DNA from: Acidimicrobiia bacterium
GTDB lineage: Bacteria; Actinomycetota; Acidimicrobiia; Spongiisociales; JAHEDJ01
Assembly (NCBI GenBank): GCA_035471805.1
Contig: DATIPS010000011.1
Location: 1-64,000 of the forward strand
DNA: 64,000 nucleotides
Direction of reading: 5' to 3'
Shown: piece by piece, positions 42,863-51,889 of the stretch
How the letters are laid out: the number at the start of each line of letters is the position of its first letter
How positions within the stretch are numbered: position 1 is the stretch's first letter
Position numbers and translations under genes: made by a program
Notes under the pieces: model-generated
Databases searched by the model: none
Seen by the model: only the letters and a program-made list of their open reading frames with translations
What the model was told of the DNA's origin: nothing

Positions 42863-44038
42863 ATGGCCATAGACCTTTCCCAAGCATCCTTCTGGGGATA
42901 CCGGCGCGAGAACGGTCGCGCCGGCGTCCGCAACCATGTGGTGATCCTTCCGGTGGACGACATCTCCAACGCAGCCGCCGTGGCAGTCGAGAACAACATA
43001 AAGGGAACGCTGGCGCTTCCTCACCCGTACGGTCGGCTTCAGTTCGGCGCCGACCTCGATCTTCATTTCCGCACATTGATCGGGACGGGCAGCAACCCCA
43101 ACGTTGCGGCGGTGGTGGTCATCGGCATCGAAGAGGAATGGACGGCTCGAGTCGTCGAGGGCATCGCTGCTACCGGGAAGCCGGTGGCGGGCTTCGGAAT
43201 CGAACAACACGGTGACCTCGACACCGTCATGCGCGCCTCCCGCAAGGCCAAGGAGTTCGTGCACTGGGCCTCCACTCTCCGGCGCGTGGAGTTTCCGGTC
43301 GGCGAACTGTGGGTCTCCACCAAGTGCGGTGAATCCGACACGACGTCCGGGCTGGCCTCCAACCCGACCGTCGGCAACGCTTTTGACAAGATGTATCCGC
43401 ACGGTGTCACCATGGTCTTCGGGGAGACGACCGAACTGACCGGCGGTGAACACCTCGTCGCCGCACGGTGCCGGACCCCGGAGATCCGTGACCGGTTCCA
43501 GTTCATGTTCGACCGCTATCAGGACGTCATCGAGCGGCACAAGACCAGCGATCTCTCCGACTCCCAACCCACCAAAGGCAATATCGCCGGCGGCCTGACC
43601 ACGATAGAGGAGAAGGCACTGGGCAATATCCAGAAGATCGGGAAGACCTCCCTGATCGATGGTGTCCTCGACAAGGCGGAGGTCCCGACGGGACCGGGCC
43701 TGTGGTTCATGGACTCTTCGTCGGCCGCCGCGGAAATGGTGACCCTGTGCGCAGCTGCCGGCTTCACCGTGCACCTCTTCACCACCGGTCAGGGCAACAT
43801 CATCGGACATCCGATCCTGCCGGTGGTCAAGCTGTCCGCCAATCCGCGAACCGTTCGCACAATGAGCGAGCACATCGACCTGGATATCTCCGGAATGTTG
43901 CGCAATGAGATGACGCCCGATGAGGCGGGTGACGCCCTCCTCGAAATGATGCTGGAGACGGCGAACGGTCGGTTGACCGCCGCCGAAGTCCTCGGGCACC
44001 GCGAGTTCGTCCTGACCAGGCTCTACGAAAGCGCATGA
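42863..44038 (+). CDS. UxaA-family lyase large subunit, SuyB-like
   Basis: A 391-residue protein with the UxaA-type core ([72 protein letters not shown]). Three cysteine sites that I recall from E. coli UxaA (YGCSQ, GLGCE, GCTQK) read YGRLQ, GIEEE and GNIQK here. Only STKCGESD keeps its Cys. This departs from altronate and galactarate dehydratases and resembles sulfolactate sulfo-lyase SuyB, about 42 kDa. It would cleave a beta-substituted hydroxy acid to pyruvate plus the leaving group. The start ATG is at 42863 with GGAG upstream. A LacI operator precedes the operon. Confidence 0.78.
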   Translation: MAIDLSQASFWGYRRENGRAGVRNHVVILPVDDISNAAAVAVENNIKGTLALPHPYGRLQFGADLDLHFRTLIGTGSNPNVAAVVVIGIEEEWTARVVEGIAATGKPVAGFGIEQHGDLDTVMRASRKAKEFVHWASTLRRVEFPVGELWVSTKCGESDTTSGLASNPTVGNAFDKMYPHGVTMVFGETTELTGGEHLVAARCRTPEIRDRFQFMFDRYQDVIERHKTSDLSDSQPTKGNIAGGLTTIEEKALGNIQKIGKTSLIDGVLDKAEVPTGPGLWFMDSSSAAAEMVTLCAAAGFTVHLFTTGQGNIIGHPILPVVKLSANPRTVRTMSEHIDLDISGMLRNEMTPDEAGDALLEMMLETANGRLTAAEVLGHREFVLTRLYESA

Positions 44039-44259
44039 CGGGAACCGCGCCAGACTCCAGCCCGGCCGGGCCGTCCGGCGTTGGCTTACCGTTTCCTCCG
44101 GGCAACCTGGCTAACCGGCGGCCGCCGATTGAGGTCGTCGCGCTGAAGGGGAAAGGACCCCGCCGGCGAAACGCGGACCGGCCGCGAGGAGTCGACTCCT
44201 TTCACGGCCCCGGCCCCGAGTTCATCGCTGCGACCGAGACTGGGAGGTCCGGCCGGTGA
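44035..44259 (+). CDS. Hypothetical 74-aa bridging ORF
   Basis: A 74-residue frame that starts inside the large-subunit stop (ATGA) and stops inside the next gene's start (GTGA). It would fill the 217-bp gap with coupled translation at both ends. The product is rich in Pro, Gly and Arg with no recognised fold. Exact fitting at both ends favours a real gene, but low complexity and lack of homology make it uncertain. GGGAGG at 44242 could allow independent translation of the following gene. Confidence 0.4.
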   Translation: MTGTAPDSSPAGPSGVGLPFPPGNLANRRPPIEVVALKGKGPRRRNADRPRGVDSFHGPGPEFIAATETGRSGR

Positions 44260-45131
44260 GAGTGGGATGGATCGGTCTGGGAGACATGGGTCGGGTGATC
44301 GTTCCCCGTCTCCTGACGGCGGGGCACCAGGTCACCGGCTGGAACCGGACACCTTCCAAAGCCGCGCAGCTCATCGAGCAGGGTATGGCTTGGGCCGACA
44401 CCCCCCGCCGGGTTGCCGCCGCGTCTGACTTCGTCTTCTCGATGGTCACGGACGCCGACGCCGTAACGGCAATCGCCCTCGGAGAGGACGGCGTCATCGC
44501 CGGGCTCGGGGCTGAGGGCATCTACCTCGACATGAGCACCATCGACCCAGAGGTGAGCCGGTTCGTCGCCGCCGCCTTCTCTGATGAGGGACTCGTCATG
44601 CTCGACGCTCCGCTGTCGGGTAGCCCGGTGACAATCCGGCAGGGATCCGCTTCGACGATGGTCGGCGGAGACAGGGCGGCCTATGAAAAGGCCGAACCGC
44701 TGCTGTACGACATCGGATCGAAGGTCAGCTACATCGGCCCATCGGGCACAGCCGTCCAGATGAAAGTGGCGATCAATCTCACGCTGATTGTTGAAATGGT
44801 CGTGTTCTGCGAGTCGGTCGCTCTGGCCGAGAAAGGCGGCGTCGACAGGGCGGTAGCGGTGGACGCCATGCTGAAGAGTGTGGTCGCCTCCCCGGTGATG
44901 GGCTATCGAGGCCCATTCATCCTGGACATGCCGGCGACGCCGCTGGCTGACGTCACGCTGCAACAGAAGGACATGGTGCTCGCCCTCGAGGTTGCGCGCC
45001 GTCAAGGATCTCCCGCCCCGCTCGGTGCCGTCGCAAACGAGTTGCTCAACGCCTGCCGAGGGCTCGGAATCGATCATCGTGACTTCGTTACGGTTTTCGA
45101 CGTCTACCACATGCTTGCCGGTGGGCGATGA
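44256..45131 (+). CDS. 3-hydroxyisobutyrate dehydrogenase-family NAD(P) oxidoreductase
   Basis: A 291-residue beta-hydroxyacid dehydrogenase. The Rossmann motif GWIGLGDMG is at residues 4-12. The substrate motif is LDAPLSGSPVT, and the catalytic Lys is in QMKVAINLTL (about residue 170). In the lyase operon it may reduce a semialdehyde or oxidise the hydroxy acid that feeds the lyase; sulfolactaldehyde reductases belong to this family, and so do tartronate semialdehyde reductases. The GTG start at 44256 has GGGAGG 8 nt upstream. The cupin overlaps its stop (ATGA). It is a different member from the protein encoded at 7777-8721. Confidence 0.88.
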   Translation: MRVGWIGLGDMGRVIVPRLLTAGHQVTGWNRTPSKAAQLIEQGMAWADTPRRVAAASDFVFSMVTDADAVTAIALGEDGVIAGLGAEGIYLDMSTIDPEVSRFVAAAFSDEGLVMLDAPLSGSPVTIRQGSASTMVGGDRAAYEKAEPLLYDIGSKVSYIGPSGTAVQMKVAINLTLIVEMVVFCESVALAEKGGVDRAVAVDAMLKSVVASPVMGYRGPFILDMPATPLADVTLQQKDMVLALEVARRQGSPAPLGAVANELLNACRGLGIDHRDFVTVFDVYHMLAGGR

Positions 45132-45535
45132 CCCAGCGCTTCCACAGCAACCTATCCGAGGTTCCCCGGGTCGGCGGCCTGCGGGAAGACGAGGGTTGGA
45201 TCAACATGCAGGTCCAGTTCCTGATCGACAAGGCAACAGTGGGAACCGACGACTTCCTGCTCGGTTGGACGGTCCTCCCGCCCGGAGCGCGTCACGACCG
45301 GCATCTGCACCGCAACGCCGACGAGTTCTTCATAGTCCTCCAGGGGTCTGGCCGGATCTACACGGACGACGGCACAGCTCCCGCCGGCAAGGGCGATGTG
45401 ATCTGGACACCGCGGGGGAGGTTCCACGGATTCGACAACACCGGAGACGACGACGTCGTCCTGGTGTGGGGATGGAGCGGCTGTGGCTCGCTGGAGGATT
45501 CGGGGTACGAAGTCGACGAAAGGTCGTCAGGATGA
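45128..45535 (+). CDS. Cupin-domain protein
   Basis: A 135-residue single cupin. Motif 1 is seen in ARHDRHLHRNADEFFIVLQG (His, His and Glu, about residues 56-75). The second motif is near KGDVIWTPRGRFHGFDN (His at about 103). These ligands can bind Fe, Mn or Zn. It lies between the dehydrogenase and the FAH-like hydratase with 4-bp overlaps on both sides, so it belongs to the lyase operon. A role as isomerase, epimerase or dioxygenase on the pathway intermediate is possible. No family name can be assigned. Confidence 0.75.
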   Translation: MTQRFHSNLSEVPRVGGLREDEGWINMQVQFLIDKATVGTDDFLLGWTVLPPGARHDRHLHRNADEFFIVLQGSGRIYTDDGTAPAGKGDVIWTPRGRFHGFDNTGDDDVVLVWGWSGCGSLEDSGYEVDERSSG

Positions 45536-46278
45536 AGGAAACCCGGGAGGATCCCCGGATTGTCGCGGGGCTGCGCCGGCAACTGGCACTCCGGCAAATG
45601 ATGCTCGACGGGGGAGCGGTCGGAGTCGGCTGGAAGGTCGGTTTTGGTTCTCCATCGGCGATGGACCTCATGCAGATCATCGCCCCGCTGACCGGGTTCA
45701 TGACCGATGTCACTTTGATCGACTCGGGCGCCACCGTTGAAACCGCGGGTTGGGTCGGAGGCTTCGTCGAGTTCGAGGTAGCCGTTTACCTGGGTGAGGA
45801 TCTCCCGCCCGGTCTGTCGGAGGACGCAGCCAGGGCGGCCATCGCGGCCGTTGGACCGGCGATCGAGCTGGCCAACGTCGACCGGCCGGTCGGGCCGGAG
45901 TTCGTTGAAGAGATTCTGGCAGGCGACATCTTCCACAAGGGCGTGATTCTCGGCGAACGGGACGCGACAAGAGCAGGGCTCGACATCAGCGGGCTGTCGG
46001 CCCGGGTCCTGATCGACGGTCGTGAATATGCGGCAACCGCAAACCTCGAGGCCAACACCGGTTCCTGCCCGCGGGCCGTGAAGACCGTTGCGGATGCACT
46101 GGGAGCACAGGGGGAGAGGTTGCGGGCGGGGGATGTGATCATCACCGGCGCGGTGATCCCACCGGTTCCGACGGCGGAAGGCAAGGTTTACACCTTTTTC
46201 CTGGACCCCTTCCCGCCCATTTCGGTGGTTGTGGAGACGGCCCCGGTGGATCAGGCATCGCTGCGTGGATCTTCATAG
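45532..46278 (+). CDS. 2-keto-4-pentenoate hydratase / FAH-superfamily protein
   Basis: A 248-residue FAH-fold protein of the hydratase/decarboxylase branch. Key features are AVGVGWKVGFGS near the N-terminus, EFEVAVYLGEDLP (metal ligands), AIELANVDRP, and a C-terminal LRAGDVIITGAVIPPV. It would add water to or cleave a 2-keto acid. In the lyase operon it may process the 2-keto product. The ATG at 45532 overlaps the cupin stop (ATGA). Its last 28 bp overlap the end of the convergent MFS gene. The substrate is unknown. Confidence 0.82.
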   Translation: MKETREDPRIVAGLRRQLALRQMMLDGGAVGVGWKVGFGSPSAMDLMQIIAPLTGFMTDVTLIDSGATVETAGWVGGFVEFEVAVYLGEDLPPGLSEDAARAAIAAVGPAIELANVDRPVGPEFVEEILAGDIFHKGVILGERDATRAGLDISGLSARVLIDGREYAATANLEANTGSCPRAVKTVADALGAQGERLRAGDVIITGAVIPPVPTAEGKVYTFFLDPFPPISVVVETAPVDQASLRGSS

Positions 46279-47537
46279 GGCGAGTCCTCTTCGCGGCCGG
46301 CCCGGTAGGCGGTGAATTCCGGCATCCTCCGCGCAATGATCAGAGCTCCGAGAATGCAAGCCAGGCCTCCGGACACGACCGAAATCTGGGGTGATGTGAC
46401 CGAGGCAACCGCCCCGGCTTCGAAGTCGCCAAGGCGCGGCCCGCCGCTCACCACCGCGATGTGAATCGAAGAGAGCCGCCCCCTCAACCGGTCGGGCACC
46501 GCCAGCTGCAGGATCGTGTTGCGGAAGACTGCGGAAACCACGTCGGCGGCTCCGGCCACCGCCAGAAGCAGCACAGCCAGAACGGTGGACTTGGCAAGGC
46601 CGAACGAACCGATCGCGACTCCCCAGACGATCACCGCGATCACCACCGCCCGCCCCTGGCGCCGAATGAAACCCACCCATCCAGAGGTTACGGCGGCGAT
46701 GAGGGCGCCAGCCCCCGGCGCCGCGTACAGGAGGCCGACGGTGGTGGCGTCCCCGCCCAGCACAGTCACCCCGATAGCCGGGAAGAGAGCCTGCGGCATT
46801 CCGAAGATCATGGCGTTCAGGTCGATTGCGAAGTTGGCTTGGAGTAGCCGCCGCTCACGCAGGAACGAGTATCCCTCCCTGATCGACTCCCATCCGAAGC
46901 GCCTGCCGCCTCCCTCGGGCTTCAGTGAGCCGATCCTGATCATGAACAGGGTGCCGACTGCGAAGGCCACCGCCTCCAGCCCGTAGGTGACGGTCAGGCT
47001 GGTCCGCGCGATCAGCAGTCCGCCGATTGCCGGTCCGACGGTCTTGGCGACGTTGCCGAGTATCTGGGTCAGTGCCAGCGCCGCGGGTAGAAGATCTCGG
47101 CCCACCAACGCGGGTACCGAGGCGGTTCGCGCAGGGTTGTCGATCGCGGAAACGCCGGCGTTCAGCCCGCTGAGAACGAAGATGAGCCACACCTTGGGTG
47201 CGGTCAGCGAGGCATTGACGGCGAGGCCAACGGCGGTGCCCGTCATGCAGAGCTGGGCAATCACCAGCAGACGACGACGGTCGACGGAGTCGACGATCGC
47301 CCCGCCGACGATCGAAGTCAATAGCAGCGGCACGAGTTGAGCTATTCCGAGGGCGCCGACCAGGAAGGTCGAGCCGGTCAGCTGATAGACCTGATACGGC
47401 ACGGCCACCACCGTCAGTTGGCGACCCAGCCATGCCAGCGAGAGCCCTCCGTACAACCATCGGAAGTCGACCGACTGTCGGAGAGGGGTCACGTCGGCGA
47501 GGAGCCGTGCGGAAGGGCGGGGGCGCGGGTCGCTCAT
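46251..47537 (-). CDS. MFS exporter (EntS-like, MFS_3 family)
   Basis: A 428-residue major-facilitator protein with about 10-12 membrane helices. The loop SVDRRRLLVIAQLC and the VPALVGRDLLPAALALTQI segment match EntS/MFS_3-type exporters, which release siderophores or drugs. Its 3' end overlaps the convergent FAH gene by 28 bp. It starts at the ATG at 47537, 39 bp after the stop of the AhpD-like gene, and is probably co-transcribed with it. No transport substrate can be assigned from the sequence. No siderophore genes are near. Confidence 0.85.
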   Translation of the reverse strand: MSDPRPRPSARLLADVTPLRQSVDFRWLYGGLSLAWLGRQLTVVAVPYQVYQLTGSTFLVGALGIAQLVPLLLTSIVGGAIVDSVDRRRLLVIAQLCMTGTAVGLAVNASLTAPKVWLIFVLSGLNAGVSAIDNPARTASVPALVGRDLLPAALALTQILGNVAKTVGPAIGGLLIARTSLTVTYGLEAVAFAVGTLFMIRIGSLKPEGGGRRFGWESIREGYSFLRERRLLQANFAIDLNAMIFGMPQALFPAIGVTVLGGDATTVGLLYAAPGAGALIAAVTSGWVGFIRRQGRAVVIAVIVWGVAIGSFGLAKSTVLAVLLLAVAGAADVVSAVFRNTILQLAVPDRLRGRLSSIHIAVVSGGPRLGDFEAGAVASVTSPQISVVSGGLACILGALIIARRMPEFTAYRAGREEDSPYEDPRSDA

Positions 47538-47576
47538 TGTTCCGGGTGGGTGTCACGCATGGCTCGTCCCGGGCCG

Positions 47577-48143
47577 TTAGGAACTATGAGCCAGCCCCAC
47601 GTCGGAGTCACCCAGAACCTCCTGGTGGCCGATGCCGAGGGTCTTGATCCATCTCTGCTGTCCGCTGGTCAATGCGATGAAGAATCCCAGTTCGACCAAC
47701 TCGGGCTCCGTGAAGTGTTCATGGAGTTGCCGCCAGAGAGCCTCATCGGCGATGGCGGAGTCCCAGATGATCGCACTGGTGTAGCGCAGCGCGGTCTTCT
47801 CCCGCTCGGTGAAACGGGCGGACTCTTCGAACTCCAGTAGATCGTCGTAGTCGGCCTCGGTGAGCCCTTTCCGTCCAGCCTGGACGGATCGCTGGACTCC
47901 TCAGTAGTCGCAGGCGATCGACTTCGACACGTAGACCCGGCACAGCTCCTTGATCTCGTGGTCGAGCACGCCGTCCAGGAAAGTGGTCCGCCACGCCTGG
48001 GTGAAGGCGTGGAGCACTGCGGGTACATGTGATCGAATCGCCTGGCTCTCCGGGCGAGGGGTGCTGTGCAGGCGCCCGTATTCCACGATTTCACGGTCTG
48101 CGGGGTCTAGTTCCTCGAGATCCGGGTAGCTGATATTCGGCAC
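47577..48143 (-). CDS. AhpD/CMD-family protein with in-frame TGA, probable selenoprotein (CxxU)
   Basis: A 188-codon frame interrupted only by a TGA at 47903-47901 (codon 81). Before it the sequence reads YVSKSIACDY, after it GVQRSVQAGRKGLTEADYDD. The TGA falls where AhpD/carboxymuconolactone-decarboxylase-like proteins have the second Cys of a CxxC redox motif, giving CDYU. The downstream part is a normal continuation of the same frame (ALRYTSAIIWDSAI, LVELGFFIALTSGQQ) ending at TAA 47577. A SECIS-like hairpin lies 20 nt after the TGA. It would be a peroxidase-type thiol/selenol enzyme. The GTG start has GGAGG 4-5 nt upstream. A nonsense mutation is the alternative. Confidence 0.75.
47870..47888 (-). 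promoter_or_regulatory. Putative bacterial SECIS hairpin
   Basis: Minus-strand TCCGTCCA, loop GGC, TGGACGGA: a perfect 8-bp stem with an apical loop that begins with two G. The loop starts 20 nt after the in-frame TGA, inside the 16-37 nt window described for bacterial SECIS elements, and the loop GG is also as described. It lies within coding sequence, as bacterial SECIS elements do. Confidence 0.65.
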
Positions 48144-48277
48144 ACGACCTCCTTGCTGGCCCGGACTCTACCGGTTGACTTTGGAACACGGACGTCCACC
48201 GCCGAAGGGCCCGGCGGCGAGTGAGTCTGCCCGGGGTCCGGCCCGCCCGCATACTCCGGGCGTCCCATCGGTTGAGG

Positions 48278-49642
48278 TCAACTCTTCATCTCGTCGGGCA
48301 AGGTGTCGAGGACGCAAGCGGCTTCGTGACCCGGGCCGCGTGAAGTCAGGGCGACCTCGGCCACAGAGCGGAAGCGTATATGTACCGTCCGCTCGGTCAC
48401 CTCGAGCAATTCGAGGGCCTCGATCATGGCGGCCGGGACCCGGTTGGATCGCAGAGCCGTGGCCAGCGCATCGGCGGATCCATGGTCTGTGAACTCGAGC
48501 GACCCGCCGAACTCGTCGGTCCGCTCCACCGCTCTGAGCCCGTCCAGGAGCCCCTCTTCGTCCTGCAGCCAGCGAACCACGTCGTCCAGTTCCCATCCAC
48601 AGGCCGGCGTTGCGGCGGGGCATCGGGTATGGAATCGGCACCCTTGCGGTGGTCGAGCGGGATCCGGAACCGATCCTTCGAGAGGTTGCATGGGCACATC
48701 GGAGTCGTCGGAGACGTCCGGGCTGGCGGCCAGCAGGGCGGCCGTATAGGGGTGATTCGGCCGCTCGAACAGATCGCCGGTGGCTGCCGCCTCGGCGACC
48801 TTCCCCAGGTACATGACCACGATCCGATCGGCCATGTGCCGAACAACGGACAGGTCGTGGGAGATGAAGAGATAGGTGAGTCCGAGCTCCTTCTGGAGTT
48901 CGTGGAGGAGGTTGAGGATCTGAGCCTGTACCGACACATCGAGGGCACTGGTCGGCTCATCGAGTACCAGCAGCTCCGGGTCCAGGGCCAGGGCGCGTGC
49001 GATAGAGATTCGCTGGCGCTGGCCGCCGGAGAACTGATGTGGATACCGATAGAGATGCTGGCTGCCGAGGCCCACCTGTTCGAGCAGGTCGACGACCCGG
49101 TCGGTCAGGTCGCTGCCGGATGCTTCGCGGTGGATCCTCAGCGGCCGCCCAACGATGTCCTTGACGAACTGACGCGGATTGAGCGACGAGAACGAATCCT
49201 GAAACACGACTTGGCAGTTGCGCCGATAGTGTTTCCAGCGTTCGCCCTCCAGCCGATCCACCCTGTGAACCCGGCTCATCTCCTCCAGTTCCGCCCGGTG
49301 TTCCTCTGTTTGGCTCTCCTGCGGAACTGCCAGGAGGGCATTGATGCGATCCCGCTCGTTTTCGGACAGATCGAAGAACACGCCGCCGGCTGTGGGTTCC
49401 GTCAATCCCGATACGCACCGGCCGAGCGTGGTCTTGCCGCAGCCACTCTCACCGACCAGGCCGAGCGTCTCTCCTCTGCGAAGATCGAAGTCGACGCCGT
49501 CGACGGCCTTGACGCTTCCCACCACTCTCTGCAGGGCGCCTTCTTTGATCGGGAAGTGCTTCTGGAGGTTGCGAACACTGAGCAAGATTTCGCCTGGCGT
49601 CGAGGCCTCGATCGGCCCCGCCGTTCGGGTGGAGATCGTCAT
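48278..49642 (-). CDS. Oligopeptide/dipeptide-type ABC ATPase (OppF/DppF-like) with insert and extension
   Basis: A 454-residue ATPase, longer than usual (about 330). Walker A is [12 protein letters not shown], the signature is [16 protein letters not shown], Walker B is [13 protein letters not shown], and an oligopeptide-type C-terminal region with RFHTRCP follows. Compared with OppF there are about 30 extra charged residues between Walker A and the Q-loop (roughly residues 92-140) and a C-terminal extension of about 100 residues. It powers import of peptides or other large solutes with OppD. The ATG at 49642 overlaps the OppD stop (ATGA). The same position carries an insert in OppD, so both may contact a common partner. 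Confidence 0.88.
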   Translation of the reverse strand: MTISTRTAGPIEASTPGEILLSVRNLQKHFPIKEGALQRVVGSVKAVDGVDFDLRRGETLGLVGESGCGKTTLGRCVSGLTEPTAGGVFFDLSENERDRINALLAVPQESQTEEHRAELEEMSRVHRVDRLEGERWKHYRRNCQVVFQDSFSSLNPRQFVKDIVGRPLRIHREASGSDLTDRVVDLLEQVGLGSQHLYRYPHQFSGGQRQRISIARALALDPELLVLDEPTSALDVSVQAQILNLLHELQKELGLTYLFISHDLSVVRHMADRIVVMYLGKVAEAAATGDLFERPNHPYTAALLAASPDVSDDSDVPMQPLEGSVPDPARPPQGCRFHTRCPAATPACGWELDDVVRWLQDEEGLLDGLRAVERTDEFGGSLEFTDHGSADALATALRSNRVPAAMIEALELLEVTERTVHIRFRSVAEVALTSRGPGHEAACVLDTLPDEMKS

Positions 49643-50961
49643 AGCCGTCCCCCTGAGAAGCTCGGGGCCGTCAGTGTGCTGTCGGACGGCTGTTGATGAA
49701 TGAAGCACGCGACCGGATGCGACACCCCTGAGTCCGACAGTCGCGGGTCACGTTTCCAGCACAGGTCCGCGGCGTGCGGGCACCTCCCGGCGAATCGGCA
49801 GGCCGGATCCGGGTCGATCAGCTCGGGGACCGTGCCGTCGATCACCACCAACCGGCCCCGCTCATGCTGGGCCGACGGGATGGCCGCCAGGAGACCCCGC
49901 GTATAGGGATGAAGGGGATCGTGGAATATCTGCTCGGTCGGACCGACCTCCACGATGCGCCCGGCATACATGACTGCCACTCGATCGCTCACCCGCTTGA
50001 CCAGGGCCAGGTCGTGGCTGATATACAGAACCGCCGCCCGGCGTCGCTGCTGCAGCTCGCGGACGAGCTCGAGTATGCGGGCCTGGACGGTCACATCGAG
50101 GGCGGTGGTGGGTTCGTCGGCGATCAACAGGTCTGGATTGCAGGCGAGAGCCTGGGCGATCATCACCCGCTGCCGCATGCCTCCCGACAGCTCGTGGGGG
50201 TACCGTTCCATGACCTTGTGGGGATTGGGAATCTGGGTTTCGGCGAGCGCCTCGGCGACCATCTCCTCGACGGCCCGGTCGATGCGGTCGCGGCTTCGGC
50301 GGACCCTGGGCAGGCCGAGAAGTATCCGCTCCGGCATCCGTGATCGAAAGGATGCCCGCCTGCGTAGCACTCGTCCGGTATCCGCCCGGTCCAGGCCGGC
50401 GCGGTCGAGGATCTCGTTGGCGCGATGTTCGTAGAAGACTTCGGCGATTTGCTGACCGATGGGCATTGCCGGATTCAGAGCTTTCCCGGGGTCTTGAAAG
50501 ATCATCGCGATCCGGTTGCCCCGGATATCCCGGAGGCGGTTTTCCGGGATCGACATGAGATCAAGTGTCTCTCTGCCGCTGTCCTCGCATACCGCGCAGC
50601 CCTTGCCGTCACAGCTCGGGCACGCTACCGGCGTCCGGCCGCTCCCACGACACGTTTCGCATCCGCTTCCCCCGCATGCAGAACAGGGTTCTTTGGGATG
50701 GAACAGGACAAGACCGCCGGCGTGCATTCCGGGCGGCATGGGGACGAGCCGCAAGAAGGACCGCGCAGTGACGCTCTTGCCGCAACCGGTCTCGCCTACC
50801 AGACCCAGCGTCTCACCGTCCCGGATGTCGAAGGAAACGCCGTCCACGGCGTGCACCACTCCGGCCTTCGAACTGAAGTGGACGCGCAGGTCTTCGACCG
50901 AGGCAACCGCATCCACGTGGCGGGCGGCGGCCGACGGCTGGCTCGATTCAGCGACGGTCAT
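49639..50961 (-). CDS. OppD-type ABC ATPase with DnaJ-like zinc-ribbon insertion
   Basis: A 440-residue ATPase. Walker A is [12 protein letters not shown] (about residues 53-64), the Q-loop is [12 protein letters not shown] (about 153), the signature is [16 protein letters not shown], Walker B is [13 protein letters not shown] and the C-terminal Cys motif is [14 protein letters not shown]. Between Walker A and the Q-loop there is an insert with eight cysteines in four CxxC pairs at residues 93/96, 101/104, 114/117 and 122/125, three of them as CxxCxGxG, as in DnaJ zinc fingers. It probably binds two zinc ions. Both ends overlap neighbours (ATGA), so it is part of the importer operon. The role of the ribbon is unknown. 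Confidence 0.88.
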   Translation of the reverse strand: MTVAESSQPSAAARHVDAVASVEDLRVHFSSKAGVVHAVDGVSFDIRDGETLGLVGETGCGKSVTARSFLRLVPMPPGMHAGGLVLFHPKEPCSACGGSGCETCRGSGRTPVACPSCDGKGCAVCEDSGRETLDLMSIPENRLRDIRGNRIAMIFQDPGKALNPAMPIGQQIAEVFYEHRANEILDRAGLDRADTGRVLRRRASFRSRMPERILLGLPRVRRSRDRIDRAVEEMVAEALAETQIPNPHKVMERYPHELSGGMRQRVMIAQALACNPDLLIADEPTTALDVTVQARILELVRELQQRRRAAVLYISHDLALVKRVSDRVAVMYAGRIVEVGPTEQIFHDPLHPYTRGLLAAIPSAQHERGRLVVIDGTVPELIDPDPACRFAGRCPHAADLCWKRDPRLSDSGVSHPVACFIHQQPSDSTLTAPSFSGGRL

Positions 50962-51887
50962 CGGCTGGTCTCCGTGCGCGGGTCGAGCACGTCACGCAGG
51001 CCGTCGCCGACCAGGTTGAACGCCAGCGCCCATATGAAGACCATCAAACCGGGGAAGGTCGAAGCCCACCACCGCCCGGCCGAAATGCCCACCTGTCCTT
51101 CTGAGACCAACACGCCCCATTCGGCCAGGCCGGCTTCGGCCAGGCCGATGAAGCTGAGGGTGGCGCCGACGAGCACGATATGACCCATATCGAGCGTCGC
51201 CTGCACGACAACGGGCGTGATCGAGTTCGGAAGGATGTCCTTCAGGTAGATGCGCCATCGGGAGTCACCGATCATGCGGGCTGCGTCCACGTAGTCGTTC
51301 TGCTTCACGTGGATGACCTGGGCGCGCATGATTCGGGCGTACTTGACCCAGAACACAACGGCCAAAGCCAGGATGATGTTGCGAAAAGAAGGCCCGAGCA
51401 CGGCGGCGATGGCGAGGGCAAAGATCAGTTCCGGAATCGAGAGGAAGACGTCGACGATTCGCATGAGGATCTCGTCGAACCGGCCACCGCGGAAACCGGC
51501 AACGCTGCCGACCGCCACACCAACGGCTGCGGTGATGCTCACCACGATGATCGACAACCTGAGCGAAGTCCGGGCTCCCCAGACGATGCCGTAGTAGACA
51601 TCGCCGCCGGTGTTGGTGGTGCCCAGTGGATGCCCGGGGGTGCCGGGCGGTTCGTTGAGGGCACCCCAATCGCGGGGCATCTGGTAGGCGTCGGGCGTGT
51701 TCGGCTCGGTGATCCACGGCGCCAGCAGCGCCATGGCGAGCATGGCCGAGATCATGATGATTCCGACGGCGGTGGTCGGATTGGAGGCAACATTCTTCGC
51801 GATCTCGCCGGCGCGGCGAAGGCGGACCCGGGCGGCCGACTCGCGGGACGGGGTCATGGTGTTGAGAGATTCTGTGACGTCCACCAT
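50958..51887 (-). CDS. Oligopeptide/dipeptide-type ABC permease (DppC/OppC-like)
   Basis: A 309-residue permease with about six membrane helices. It has DppC features: the N-terminal extended domain with [15 protein letters not shown], the [22 protein letters not shown] segment, and the coupling loop [23 protein letters not shown]. With DppB it forms the membrane channel. The ATG at 51887 follows the DppB stop by 2 bp (TGA TC ATG). Its stop overlaps the OppD start. It is part of the operon binding protein, DppB, DppC, OppD, OppF. Confidence 0.9.
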   Translation of the reverse strand: MVDVTESLNTMTPSRESAARVRLRRAGEIAKNVASNPTTAVGIIMISAMLAMALLAPWITEPNTPDAYQMPRDWGALNEPPGTPGHPLGTTNTGGDVYYGIVWGARTSLRLSIIVVSITAAVGVAVGSVAGFRGGRFDEILMRIVDVFLSIPELIFALAIAAVLGPSFRNIILALAVVFWVKYARIMRAQVIHVKQNDYVDAARMIGDSRWRIYLKDILPNSITPVVVQATLDMGHIVLVGATLSFIGLAEAGLAEWGVLVSEGQVGISAGRWWASTFPGLMVFIWALAFNLVGDGLRDVLDPRTETSR

Positions 51888-51889
51888 GA

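Noticed and set aside
47743-47994. Alternative-frame ORF overlapping the TGA of the AhpD-like gene
   Set aside because: It is Arg-rich shadow sequence; the frame that continues through the TGA gives normal AhpD-like helices instead.
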